This document shows, in pieces, positions 1 through 5,710 of a stretch of 5,713 bases of DNA; position 1 is the first letter of the stretch; the number at the start of each line of letters is the position of its first letter. The DNA is from Acidimicrobiales bacterium (GTDB lineage Bacteria > Actinomycetota > Acidimicrobiia > Acidimicrobiales > Poriferisodaliceae). Under the pieces are notes generated by a model. The model was not told the origin of the DNA and made no database searches. It saw only the letters and a program-made list of their open reading frames with translations. A program made the translations under genes and the position numbers. The DNA is taken from positions 1 through 5,713 of the forward strand of contig JAHDHM010000242.1 in the NCBI GenBank assembly GCA_020631315.1, given 5' to 3'.

Positions 1-855
1 GGTGTCGACCCTGCCTGGCAGGTCGCGTCGTTCTACATCGAGAAGGAAGGCGGCAAGAAGGTCTGCGGTGACCCGAACGCTCTCGTCGCCGAGCAGGAAG
101 TGACCGACGTCGACCCGATCTACATGACGGCGACCGGCGCCTTCGAGTGCGCGGCGCGCCTCGTCGACGGTGTCGTGGTCATCGACTGGAACCTCATCGG
201 TGACGCCGAGGAGTACGAGATCCGTCGCAACGGTGAGACGATCGGCACCACGACCGACCTCGAGTTCGTCGACGTCCCGCCGCCCGGCACCCACGAGTAC
301 GACGTGCGCTGGATCGCCGGCGCCGAGCGTGGCCCGTGGACCGACTGCGGCGCCGTCTCGATCGACGTCCCCTTCGAGTGTGCGGCCACCGTCGTGAACG
401 GTGTCGTCTCGATCGAATGGAGCGAGGCGGAGGGCGCGACGAAGTACGCGATCCGTCGCAACGGCAAGTGGATCGGTGCCTCCAAGGACGGCTCCTACAT
501 CGACCGTCTGGGCCCCGGCACCTACGAGTACGAGGTCCGCTGGAAGAAGGGTCCCGAGCGCGGCCCCTGGACTCCGTGCGGTTCGGTCACCGTTGACGGT
601 GTGGACGACCCGTTCAGCTGCTCCGTCGTTCTGCTGGGTGACGAGCGCATCAGCGTGATCTGGGATGACCACCCCGAGGCCAAGGGCTACGCGGTGTTCG
701 AGAACGGCCGTTGGATCGGCCGCTTCCCGGCCGGCCAGACCAGCGTGGAGCTGGACACCCCGGCCGGTGGCGCCGGTTACGAAGCCCGGGCCTACATGGT
801 CGACGGTTCCAAGACCGATCGCATCGACTGCGGTTTCGTCGAGGGCGGGTACTGA
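1..855 (+). CDS. C-terminal part of a repeat protein with Fn3-like, Cys-paired modules (5' end outside window)
   Basis: The reading frame is open from base 1 to the TGA at 853-855, giving 284 residues with no start of its own, so this is the tail of a larger protein. An in-frame GTG at 100 exists but is probably internal, because the frame is equally protein-like before it. Three tandem modules cover residues 48-124, 125-204 and 205-284. Each opens with F-x-C, has a Trp in an early strand (DW, EW, IW), then Y-x-(I/V)-x-x-NG-x-x-IG, and closes with C-G. Modules 1 and 2 also share RGPW just before the last Cys. The Cys pairs are C50/C116, C127/C193 and C207/C277. C22-G23 probably ends an earlier module. 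The layout of short beta strands suggests a fibronectin-III-like fold, and the paired cysteines suggest disulfides in an exported or surface protein. No C-terminal anchor or sorting motif is visible; the protein ends right after module 3. The precise family and function are not recognised. Confidence 0.85.
   Translation, partial: GVDPAWQVASFYIEKEGGKKVCGDPNALVAEQEVTDVDPIYMTATGAFECAARLVDGVVVIDWNLIGDAEEYEIRRNGETIGTTTDLEFVDVPPPGTHEYDVRWIAGAERGPWTDCGAVSIDVPFECAATVVNGVVSIEWSEAEGATKYAIRRNGKWIGASKDGSYIDRLGPGTYEYEVRWKKGPERGPWTPCGSVTVDGVDDPFSCSVVLLGDERISVIWDDHPEAKGYAVFENGRWIGRFPAGQTSVELDTPAGGAGYEARAYMVDGSKTDRIDCGFVEGGY
142..852 (+). repeat. Three tandem protein-level repeats of about 77-80 codons
   Basis: The units start at bases 142, 373 and 613, so they are 231, 240 and 240 bases long, all multiples of three. 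Units 1 and 2 are similar at both protein and DNA level: each begins with TTCGAGTG and contains the same ATCCGTCGCAACGG segment. Unit 3 is clearly diverged and keeps only the Cys positions, the Trp, the NG-x-WIG core and the closing CG. This suggests that units 1 and 2 duplicated more recently and that unit 3 is an older terminal module. Confidence 0.85.
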
Positions 856-899
856 ACCTGAGGCGCCGTCTGGCGTCGACTCGAATCGACTGAGCTGAT

Positions 900-926
900 G
901 GGGCCACGGCGAACCGCCGTGGCCCC
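900..926 (+). terminator. Strong hairpin, likely transcription terminator of the repeat-protein gene
   Basis: GGGGCCACGGCG at 900-911 pairs perfectly with CGCCGTGGCCCC at 915-926 around an AAC loop: a 12-bp GC-rich stem starting 45 bases after the stop codon. The following bases (TCGGCGTTCTCTCC) are only moderately T-rich, so this is not a textbook U-tract terminator. Stems with weak U-tracts are common in actinobacteria. It separates the repeat-protein gene from the transporter gene. The stem is symmetric, but no minus-strand gene ends here. Confidence 0.8.
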
Positions 927-984
927 TCGGCGTTCTCTCCCGGAGTGGCCTCCGACGATGGCGTCGGATCACGACAACTGGGCG

Positions 985-997
985 TAGGGTGCGGCGG
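985..997 (+). promoter_or_regulatory. -10 box (TAGGGT) placed for a leaderless transporter mRNA
   Basis: TAGGGT at 985-990 fits the actinobacterial TANNNT -10 pattern. Seven bases (GCGGCGG) separate it from the ATG at 998, so the expected transcription start falls on or next to the A of the start codon. No clear TTGACA-like -35 is seen. This placement argues against the GTG at 989, which lies inside the hexamer. Confidence 0.6.
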
Positions 998-2278
998 ATG
1001 CCCGACTCCTCGTCCTCTGCTCGATCCAGAGCTCCGTGGGGCGTGCTGGCGGTCGCCGTCGTCACCGCGACGTTGACCGGACCGGGTCAGACCATCGGTG
1101 TCTCGGTCTTCATCGATCACTTCGTCGACGACCTCGGCCTGGGCCGGTCGAGTGTCAGCGGCGCCTACCTGGTCGGCACGTTGACCGGTTCGCTCGCGTT
1201 GCCGTTCGTCGGTCGCTTCGTCGACCGACGCGGCGTGCGCATCGCGCAGGTGTTGGTCGGTGCGGCGTTCACGTTGGCGTTGGTCAACATGTCGTTCGTC
1301 AACGGCCTGGTGTGGTTGACGATCGGTTTCGTCGGCATCCGCTGCCTCGGCCAGGGGTCGCTGTCGCTGATCTCGACGGTGACGGTCTCGGTCGCGTTCA
1401 CGGAACGCCGCGGGTTCGCGCTCGGGATCTTCTCGGTGGTGTCGGCGGGGTTGATGGCCCTCGTGCCGTTCGGCCTGAACGCGGCGATCGACCGTGTCGG
1501 CTGGGAGCAGGCATGGCTGATCGCTGCGGCGGTGGTCGGCAGCATCGTGGTGCCGATCGGGTGGTTCGGTCTCCGGTCCTTGCCGCGGGGCGTCGAGCGC
1601 TCCCCGGCGCGGGCCCGTCCGGTGAGCACCGGCGCGCCGATCGGTCCGGGCATCCCTGCCGCCACCGAGGACCGCCACGATCCATCGCTGACGCGCGGCG
1701 AGGCGGTCCGCACGAGGATCTTCTGGGTCATCACCTTGTCGAGTTCGACGGCGAGCATGCTCGTGACGGCGCTCAACTTCCATCAGATCGATCTGCTCGG
1801 CGACGCTGGTCTCTCCGAAGCCGCGGCGGCGGCGATGTTCATCCCGCAGGTCGTGGGTTCGACGGTCGCGGGTCTGGCCGTCGGTTGGGCTGCGGATCGC
1901 ATCGGCACTCGTTTCCTGCCGGCCGTGGCGATGGTGCTGATGGCATCTGCGCACGTGCTGGCTGCGATCGCCGGGCCGGGTTGGTCGGTGCTCGTCTATG
2001 CGGTGAGCCTCGGCGCAACCGGTGGTGCGGTCCGGGTGGTGACCTCGACACTGCTGCCGGTGTACTTCGGTACGACCCACCTCGGTTCGATCCAAGGGGT
2101 GCTGAACCTCGTGGGTGTCGGGGCATCGGCACTCGGCCCCGTCACGTTGGCGGTCGCCGAAGGCTGGTTGGGGTCCTATCCGCCGGCCGCATTGGCGCTC
2201 GCCGTCCTGCCGGTCGCCACGGCGGTGTTCGCGTTGGGTCGGGTCGAGCCGCCCCTCGGTGCCGCGGAAGTCAGCTGA
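998..2278 (+). CDS. Major facilitator superfamily (MFS) transporter
   Basis: Integral membrane secondary transporter of 426 residues, a normal length for a 12-TM MFS protein. The first helix begins around residue 14 (WGVLAVAVV) and is followed by a GPGQTIGVSVFIDHF segment. The MFS signature loop between TM2 and TM3 is present as GRFVDRRGVR at residues 72-81, and its second-half counterpart is GWAADRIGTR at 296-305. A hydrophilic central loop rich in Arg, Pro and Gly (roughly residues 190-235) separates the two six-helix halves. The ATG at 998 was preferred over an in-frame GTG at 989 because a -10 box overlaps that GTG. The N-terminal half recalls the monocarboxylate/OFA-like MFS branch, but the substrate and direction of transport cannot be read. 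The gene lies between the upstream terminator and the separately promoted YqeY gene, with no co-transcribed enzyme that would hint at a substrate. Confidence 0.92.
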   Translation: MPDSSSSARSRAPWGVLAVAVVTATLTGPGQTIGVSVFIDHFVDDLGLGRSSVSGAYLVGTLTGSLALPFVGRFVDRRGVRIAQVLVGAAFTLALVNMSFVNGLVWLTIGFVGIRCLGQGSLSLISTVTVSVAFTERRGFALGIFSVVSAGLMALVPFGLNAAIDRVGWEQAWLIAAAVVGSIVVPIGWFGLRSLPRGVERSPARARPVSTGAPIGPGIPAATEDRHDPSLTRGEAVRTRIFWVITLSSSTASMLVTALNFHQIDLLGDAGLSEAAAAAMFIPQVVGSTVAGLAVGWAADRIGTRFLPAVAMVLMASAHVLAAIAGPGWSVLVYAVSLGATGGAVRVVTSTLLPVYFGTTHLGSIQGVLNLVGVGASALGPVTLAVAEGWLGSYPPAALALAVLPVATAVFALGRVEPPLGAAEVS

Positions 2279-2297
2279 GACCGGCTGCCGATCCTCG

Positions 2298-2309
2298 TAC
2301 AGTGAGCGG
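2298..2309 (+). promoter_or_regulatory. -10 box (TACAGT) placed for a leaderless YqeY-family mRNA
   Basis: TACAGT at 2298-2303 matches TANNNT and is followed by six bases (GAGCGG) and then the ATG at 2310. It lies in the 31-base gap after the transporter stop, so the gene can be expressed independently of read-through from the transporter. GAGCGG is also a weak purine-rich match to a ribosome-binding site, but it sits directly against the ATG with no normal spacing. Confidence 0.6.
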
Positions 2310-2756
2310 ATGCTCGTCGACACCATCCGCGCCGATCTGACCACGGCCATGAAGGCCAGGGACACCACCACCGTCACGACTCTCCGGGCCGTCATCGCGG
2401 CCGTGCAGGAGGCCGAGGTCGCCGGCGACAGCGCCATCACTCTCGACGACGACGGCGTCCTGAAGGTGATCGCCGCTCAGGCCAAGCGTCGAGTCGAGGC
2501 CGCCGAGGCGTTTGACTCAGGTGGCGCCGCGGACCGGGCCGCGAACGAACGCGCCGAGCTCGAGGTCCTCGAGCGCTACCTTCCGAAGAAGCTGGGCGAC
2601 GACGAGTTGGCTGCACTCGTCGACGAGGTGCTCGCCGAGCAGGGCTTCGCCGAGAAGTCTCAGATGGGTCAGGCCATGAAGGCGGTCAACGCCAAGGTCG
2701 CCGGCCGCGCCGACGGCCGTACCGTCGCGGAGCTCGTGAAGGCTCGCCTGAACTGA
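2310..2756 (+). CDS. GatB/YqeY domain-containing protein
   Basis: 148-residue cytoplasmic protein, the usual size for stand-alone YqeY-family members. The frame is open further upstream, but the family's N-terminus (MLVDTIRADLTTAMKARD, then TLR) begins exactly at this ATG. Other family landmarks are the K-R-R-x-E-A-A-E-A-F segment in the middle, the E-x-E-x-L-E-R-Y-L-P-K-K-L turn, the S-Q-M-G-Q-A-M-K segment and the C-terminal G-R-A-D-G-R-T-V-A-E-L-V-K. The family shares its fold with the tRNA-binding tail domain of the GatB amidotransferase subunit, so a tRNA-related role is often supposed, but no firm function is established. The gene is convergent with the aldo/keto reductase gene, with stop codons four bases apart. 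No gatA/gatC partner is nearby. Confidence 0.93.
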   Translation: MLVDTIRADLTTAMKARDTTTVTTLRAVIAAVQEAEVAGDSAITLDDDGVLKVIAAQAKRRVEAAEAFDSGGAADRAANERAELEVLERYLPKKLGDDELAALVDEVLAEQGFAEKSQMGQAMKAVNAKVAGRADGRTVAELVKARLN

Positions 2757-2760
2757 CCGG

Positions 2761-3642
2761 TCAGATCCGTTCGAGGTCGGCGCCGTCGAACAACTCGGTG
2801 ACGCCATGCGCCGTGGTCATCGCTGCCATCTCGTCGTGGCTCGGTGCGGTGATCGAGCCCTGGGCTGCAGCGAAGATGGCGGGCAGCAGGCGGGCGTCGC
2901 TCGTGGTGTTCAGGTAGAGGTCGTCGTTGGCGAGCACGTGCCGGACACAGAGCGCGATGGCGTCGGGATCGTCGATCGGCTCGTACCAGCTGAACCTGCG
3001 CATCGACGGGTCGGGCCAGCGCCCCTTCGAGACGGACTTGATGGTCTGCATCGCCACGCCGCGCTCGGCGCAGAGCTCGCGTAGGGCGTCGACGTCGGCT
3101 CGGTAGTCCGGCCGTTCGAGCAGGGTGAAGTTGTAGGGGAACAGCACGCTGGACAGGTCGGCGCGCTCCAGGCTCTTCACGTGCATGCCGGCGATGCGGA
3201 TGCCATGGCCGGTGACGCCGACGTGGCTGACGAGGCCTTCGTCTCGTGCGGCCATCAGTCCCTCGACGGCGCCGCCAGGCCCGTGGGCGATCTCGAACTC
3301 GTCGGGTTCGACGAGGTTGTGCATCTGGATCAGGTCGACGTGGTCGACGCCCATCCGTTCGAGCGACTCGTCGAGCTGGCGGCGGGCACCGTCGGAAGTC
3401 CGCTCTCCGGTCTTGGTGGCGAGGAACACCCGGTCGCGGTTCGTGCGCAGCCACGGCGCGAGCCGCACCTCGCTCTCGCCGTACGAACGGGCGGTGTCGA
3501 TGTGGTTGATGCCGGCGGCGTCGACGACGTCGAGGGTGGCGTCGGCGCGCTCCTGGCTCATGCCGCCGAGCGCAGCGGCGCCGAAGATCACCCGCGAGCT
3601 CTCGTGTCCTGTCGGTCCGAAGACCTTCCGTTCGATCGCCAT
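2761..3642 (-). CDS. Aldo/keto reductase family oxidoreductase
   Basis: 293-residue soluble enzyme expected to reduce aldehydes or ketones with NAD(P)H. The fold starts with a short beta hairpin (RKVFGPTGHESSRVIFG). The catalytic tetrad is intact: D49 and Y54 in IDTARSYGESE, K77 in ATKTG and H108 in LIQMHN. G-V-D-H-V-D-L-I is the usual strand before the His. The G-L-V-S-H-V-G-V-T-G segment is also typical. The C-terminal cofactor loop lacks the familiar RS-x-x-x-R pattern and reads TTSDARLL, so cofactor preference is uncertain. No ferredoxin-type Cys cluster is present. The ATG at 3642 is supported by a GAGGGGG ribosome-binding site seven bases upstream. The gene lies 75 bases downstream of the unknown protein gene on the same strand but has its own -10 box. 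The substrate is not inferable. Confidence 0.93.
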   Translation of the reverse strand: MAIERKVFGPTGHESSRVIFGAAALGGMSQERADATLDVVDAAGINHIDTARSYGESEVRLAPWLRTNRDRVFLATKTGERTSDGARRQLDESLERMGVDHVDLIQMHNLVEPDEFEIAHGPGGAVEGLMAARDEGLVSHVGVTGHGIRIAGMHVKSLERADLSSVLFPYNFTLLERPDYRADVDALRELCAERGVAMQTIKSVSKGRWPDPSMRRFSWYEPIDDPDAIALCVRHVLANDDLYLNTTSDARLLPAIFAAAQGSITAPSHDEMAAMTTAHGVTELFDGADLERI

Positions 3643-3649
3643 CGCCGTG

Positions 3650-3679
3650 CCCCCTCGTGTCGTCGTGGTCTCGACCCTA
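3650..3679 (-). promoter_or_regulatory. Promoter -10 box and ribosome-binding site of the aldo/keto reductase gene
   Basis: On the minus strand TAGGGT occupies 3679-3674, the same hexamer as at the transporter promoter. A strong Shine-Dalgarno-like GAGGGGG lies at 3656-3650, seven bases before the ATG. The implied untranslated leader is about 25 bases. This leadered arrangement contrasts with the leaderless starts elsewhere in the window. No clear -35 is seen. Confidence 0.55.
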
Positions 3680-3717
3680 CGGGGCGAGGCGGGCGATCTC
3701 GCGATTCGTCCGGTCGG

Positions 3718-4278
3718 CTATTCGTCGAGCCAGACGGGGGAGCGGTCGAGCAGGTAGGTGCTGACCTCGGCACACAGGTCGAGCGTGTGGCACAGGTTCT
3801 CGTTGCCGGTCACGATGGCGGTCAGCGACAGCGGGATGCGTCCGACGATGGCGAGTGTGCGCTGCGCCGGGTCGGTGATCGATGCGAACGAGTCGATGGC
3901 CGACACCTCGATCGGCAAGGTCGTCCCGCCGATGCCGGCGAGGTCCGTGGCGAGGATCAGCAGATCGGGGCCGTGGGTCAGCGGTGGCAGCGCCCAGTTG
4001 AAGCTGAGCGAGACCATGAAGTCGTCCTCGGGCAGGTCGCCGTCGTCGAGGGCCAGTACCGCGTCTTCGAACGCCAGCAGCACACGCGGTTCGGCTTCGA
4101 GTGCCATGTGGAGGTCGAGCGGTCCGCCACACGCCTCGGCAGGGTGGAGGTCGACCTCCCACGCCTGACGCAGCGAGTACGTCTCGACGAAGTGCCGTTC
4201 GTCGTGGATGTGGAAGCCGTGCTCGACGGCGTGTTCCTTGAGATCGGTGACGAAACCGGCCAGGTCGACTGCTGCCAT
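3718..4278 (-). CDS. Conserved-looking hypothetical protein, acidic, soluble
   Basis: 186-residue protein that I do not recognise. The N-terminal third is rich in His and acidic residues (EHAVEHGFHIHDERHFVE). It is followed by a W-E-V-D-L-H-P segment, then C50-G-G-P-L-D-L-H, which looks like a conserved core with D43, H45, C50, D55 and H57 close together. The middle is acidic (LDDGDLPEDD, residues 77-86), and the C-terminal half alternates hydrophobic strands with Gly turns and ends PVWLDE. There is no signal peptide and no membrane helix. The frame continues upstream to a GTG at 4314, but the ATG at 4278 is preferred because the earlier start would run into the neighbouring divergent promoter. 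The His/Asp/Cys grouping could bind metal, but this is speculation. The gene is divergent from the phosphatase gene, with 59 bases between starts. Coding status rests on codon-like composition and tight packing between neighbours. Confidence 0.75.
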   Translation of the reverse strand: MAAVDLAGFVTDLKEHAVEHGFHIHDERHFVETYSLRQAWEVDLHPAEACGGPLDLHMALEAEPRVLLAFEDAVLALDDGDLPEDDFMVSLSFNWALPPLTHGPDLLILATDLAGIGGTTLPIEVSAIDSFASITDPAQRTLAIVGRIPLSLTAIVTGNENLCHTLDLCAEVSTYLLDRSPVWLDE

Positions 4279-4285
4279 CGACGAC

Positions 4286-4291
4286 AGCCTG
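4286..4291 (-). promoter_or_regulatory. Weak possible -10 box (CAGGCT) of the hypothetical gene
   Basis: On the minus strand CAGGCT ends seven bases before the ATG at 4278. It is a one-base departure from TANNNT in the otherwise same geometry as the other starts here. No proper ribosome-binding site is seen at normal spacing, which favours a leaderless start if the gene is expressed from here. Confidence 0.3.
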
Positions 4292-4324
4292 CCACAACGT
4301 CGGAGCAACTCCACCCGGGACCGG

Positions 4325-4337
4325 TACCTTCGGCTGC
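4325..4337 (+). promoter_or_regulatory. -10 box (TACCTT) placed for a leaderless phosphatase-NUDIX mRNA
   Basis: TACCTT at 4325-4330 is followed by seven bases (CGGCTGC) and the ATG at 4338. The purine-poor spacer contains no ribosome-binding site, which makes this the cleanest leaderless candidate in the window. Three overlapping six-base palindromes lie immediately upstream or overlap it: CCCGGG at 4314, ACCGGT at 4320 and GGTACC at 4323. They could be chance in GC-rich DNA. Confidence 0.6.
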
Positions 4338-5093
4338 ATGACCGATGACGAGTGGATCGACGTGCTGGCGGCAGCCGCCGAGGCTGTTCGCGAGGAGCTG
4401 TCCACGTTCCAGGACCTGCATGCGAAGGGTGAGCGGCCGGACCAGTACGCGTTCGATCTCGCTGCTGACGCTCGGGTGCTCGAGATCGTCGCCCCGACCG
4501 GTGCGGGAACGTTCAGCGAGGAGTCGGGCGTCCGGCCGGGTCGTACCAGCGACGTCGTGGTGATCGATCCCGTCGACGGTTCGACGAACGCCAGTCGTCA
4601 CATCCCGCACTACAACACCAGCCTCGCCGTGCTCGACGACGACGGTGTGCGAGTGGCCCTCGTGATCAACCAGGCGACGGGCGAGCGGTTCCAGGCCGTC
4701 CGTGGACGTGGTGCCACGCTCGACGGGCAGCCGCTGTCGGTCTCGTCGTGCGATCGGCTGGGCGACGCGATCGTCATCGTGAACGGTCTGCCAGAGCGTC
4801 ATCTCGGTTGGGCGCAGTACCGCTGCAACGGTGCCGCCGCCCTCGACATCGCCTACGTCGGTGCCGCCCGTGGCGACGCCTTCGTCGACACCGTGAGCCA
4901 GCTCGGGCTGTGGGACTACGCCGCTGGGCATCTGATCGCGGTGGAGGCGGGTGCGGTGTTCGCAGAGCTCGACGGGCTCGAACCGTTGCATCGCGACCAC
5001 AACGGCCGACGAGGAATGGTGTACGCCGCCACGCAGGAGCTGCTCGACGAGCTGCTCACCGCGTGCCGACCGGAACGAGAAGCACATGACTGA
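4338..5093 (+). CDS. Inositol monophosphatase family phosphatase
   Basis: 251-residue Mg-dependent phosphatase of the IMPase/FBPase/CysQ superfamily, of normal length. The metal-site motifs are SEES (residues 60-63, equivalent to GEES), DPVDGSTN (77-84, with D77, D80 and T83) and the second signature WDYAAGHLIAVEAGA (192-206, with D193 as metal ligand). R-x-N-G-A-A-A-L-D at 162-170 matches the usual RxxGSAAL region with Ser replaced by Ala. The early region that is normally VTxxDxxxE reads QYAFDLAAD, so the usual Thr and Glu are replaced (Y37 and D44). This marks a variant subgroup. Candidate substrates for the superfamily include inositol phosphate, histidinol phosphate, sugar phosphates and 3'-phosphoadenosine phosphates; the sequence alone does not decide. 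The stop overlaps the NUDIX start, so the two are probably co-transcribed and translationally coupled. Confidence 0.92.
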   Translation: MTDDEWIDVLAAAAEAVREELSTFQDLHAKGERPDQYAFDLAADARVLEIVAPTGAGTFSEESGVRPGRTSDVVVIDPVDGSTNASRHIPHYNTSLAVLDDDGVRVALVINQATGERFQAVRGRGATLDGQPLSVSSCDRLGDAIVIVNGLPERHLGWAQYRCNGAAALDIAYVGAARGDAFVDTVSQLGLWDYAAGHLIAVEAGAVFAELDGLEPLHRDHNGRRGMVYAATQELLDELLTACRPEREAHD

Positions 5094-5619
5094 AGCCACG
5101 GCCAGCGGTGAGCACACCGGTCTGAAGCCCTTCCTGCTGCGGCAGTTCGGGCGTCTGCCGATGTCGGTCCGTCACTTCATCGTCGGCAAGACCTCTCCGG
5201 CGTACCGGATCGGGACGATCGCGGTGATCACGACCGACGACGGCAAGGTGCTGCTCGCCCGCCACTCCTACCGCCACGGCTGGGGTCTTCCTGGTGGGAT
5301 GCTCGGCTGGAATGAAGAACCGCTCGAGACGATCCACCGTGAGATCAAGGAAGAGTTGGGACTGCGGGTCACCGTGGGTGGACCCGACGTGATCGAACAC
5401 CGCCGCAAGCCTCGTCGAGTCGAGTGGTACTTCGACCTGCGACTCGCCGACGGCATGTTGCCCCAGGACGCCGTCGCGAACAGTCCCGAGATCGAAGAGG
5501 TGGGCTGGTTCCCGGTCGACGACCTCCCGGAGCTCGAGAAGTTCGGCGACGTGACCAGTCTCGTGGTGCCGCAGATCTTCGCTCGACGGTTCCCTGAGCG
5601 GTTCGGCGTCTCGTCCTGA
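5086..5619 (+). CDS. NUDIX hydrolase
   Basis: 177-residue cytoplasmic hydrolase that cleaves nucleoside-diphosphate-linked (NDP-X) compounds. The NUDIX box is complete at residues 71-93: G71, five residues, E77, seven residues, then REIKEELGL at 85-93, which supplies the metal-binding Glu cluster. The strand before it, GWGLPGG, and the strand I-A-V-I-T-T-D-D-G-K-V-L-L-A-R are typical of the fold. After the box come a V-E-W-Y-F-D strand and E-I-E-E-V-G-W-F-P-V-D-D-L-P, which is standard for this family. About 40 residues precede the domain (FLLRQFGRLPMSVRHFIVGKTSPAYRIG), a short lead seen in actinobacterial relatives. The ATG at 5086 overlaps the phosphatase gene by 8 bases. Only a weak purine run (GAGAAG) precedes it, consistent with coupled translation. 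The substrate is unknown; it could be a nucleotide sugar, a dinucleotide or an oxidised nucleotide. Confidence 0.94.
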   Translation: MTEATASGEHTGLKPFLLRQFGRLPMSVRHFIVGKTSPAYRIGTIAVITTDDGKVLLARHSYRHGWGLPGGMLGWNEEPLETIHREIKEELGLRVTVGGPDVIEHRRKPRRVEWYFDLRLADGMLPQDAVANSPEIEEVGWFPVDDLPELEKFGDVTSLVVPQIFARRFPERFGVSS

Positions 5620-5636
5620 TCCTTCGCTGATCTCAC

Positions 5637-5659
5637 GCAGCGTCACCGAATGACGTCGC
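5637..5659 (+). terminator. Possible weak terminator hairpin after the NUDIX gene
   Basis: CGTCA at 5641-5645 pairs with TGACG at 5651-5655 around a CCGAA loop. It can be extended by one G-T pair and, past a mismatch, two more G-C pairs. The downstream bases (ATTTCGGG) include only a short T run. The stem is much weaker than the one at 900-926, so this is tentative. Confidence 0.3.
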
Positions 5660-5698
5660 ATTTCGGGACTGGACGCACGTTCTGACGCCGACAACCCC

Positions 5699-5710
5699 TA
5701 GGTTGGGCGG
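5699..5710 (+). promoter_or_regulatory. -10 box (TAGGTT) in front of a start codon at the window edge
   Basis: TAGGTT at 5699-5704 is followed by six bases (GGGCGG) and an ATG that ends the window. This is the same geometry as at the transporter and YqeY starts, and GCGGATG is shared by all three. It implies a fresh transcription unit beginning after the NUDIX gene. Confidence 0.5.

Noticed and set aside
100..102. GTG at 100 as the true start of the repeat protein
   Set aside because: The frame is open and protein-like from base 1, including a C-G pair at residues 22-23 that resembles the end of a repeat module. No ribosome-binding site or -10 box precedes the GTG.
2115..2309. In-frame upstream extension of the YqeY-family gene
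   Set aside because: The extra 65 codons overlap the transporter's 3' end, give a Ser/Arg/Pro-rich translation and are not part of the family, whose N-terminus starts at the ATG at 2310.
1036..2340. Alternative plus-strand frame overlapping the transporter (434 codons)
   Set aside because: It is rich in Arg, Gly and Pro and lacks hydrophobic segments. It is a frame shadow of the membrane protein.
650..2440. Long open frame on the minus strand (596 codons) opposite the repeat-protein end and the transporter
   Set aside because: Its translation is dominated by Arg, Asp, His, Thr and Gln without any domain, which is typical of an antisense frame in GC-rich DNA. The opposite strand encodes a clear MFS transporter with both signature loops.
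2753..2764. Palindrome between convergent genes as a bidirectional terminator
   Set aside because: As a hairpin it would have at most a four-base stem with a four-base loop and no T run, which is too weak for termination.
3181..4341. Long open frame on the plus strand (386 codons) opposite the aldo/keto reductase and the hypothetical gene
   Set aside because: The translation is low-complexity Val/Asp/Glu/Arg with no motif. The minus strand holds an aldo/keto reductase with its full catalytic tetrad and a proper ribosome-binding site.
3978..5117. Long open frame on the minus strand (379 codons) opposite the phosphatase
   Set aside because: It runs antisense through intact phosphatase motifs (SEES, DPVDGSTN, WDYAAG), crosses the divergent promoter region and shows no recognisable domain.
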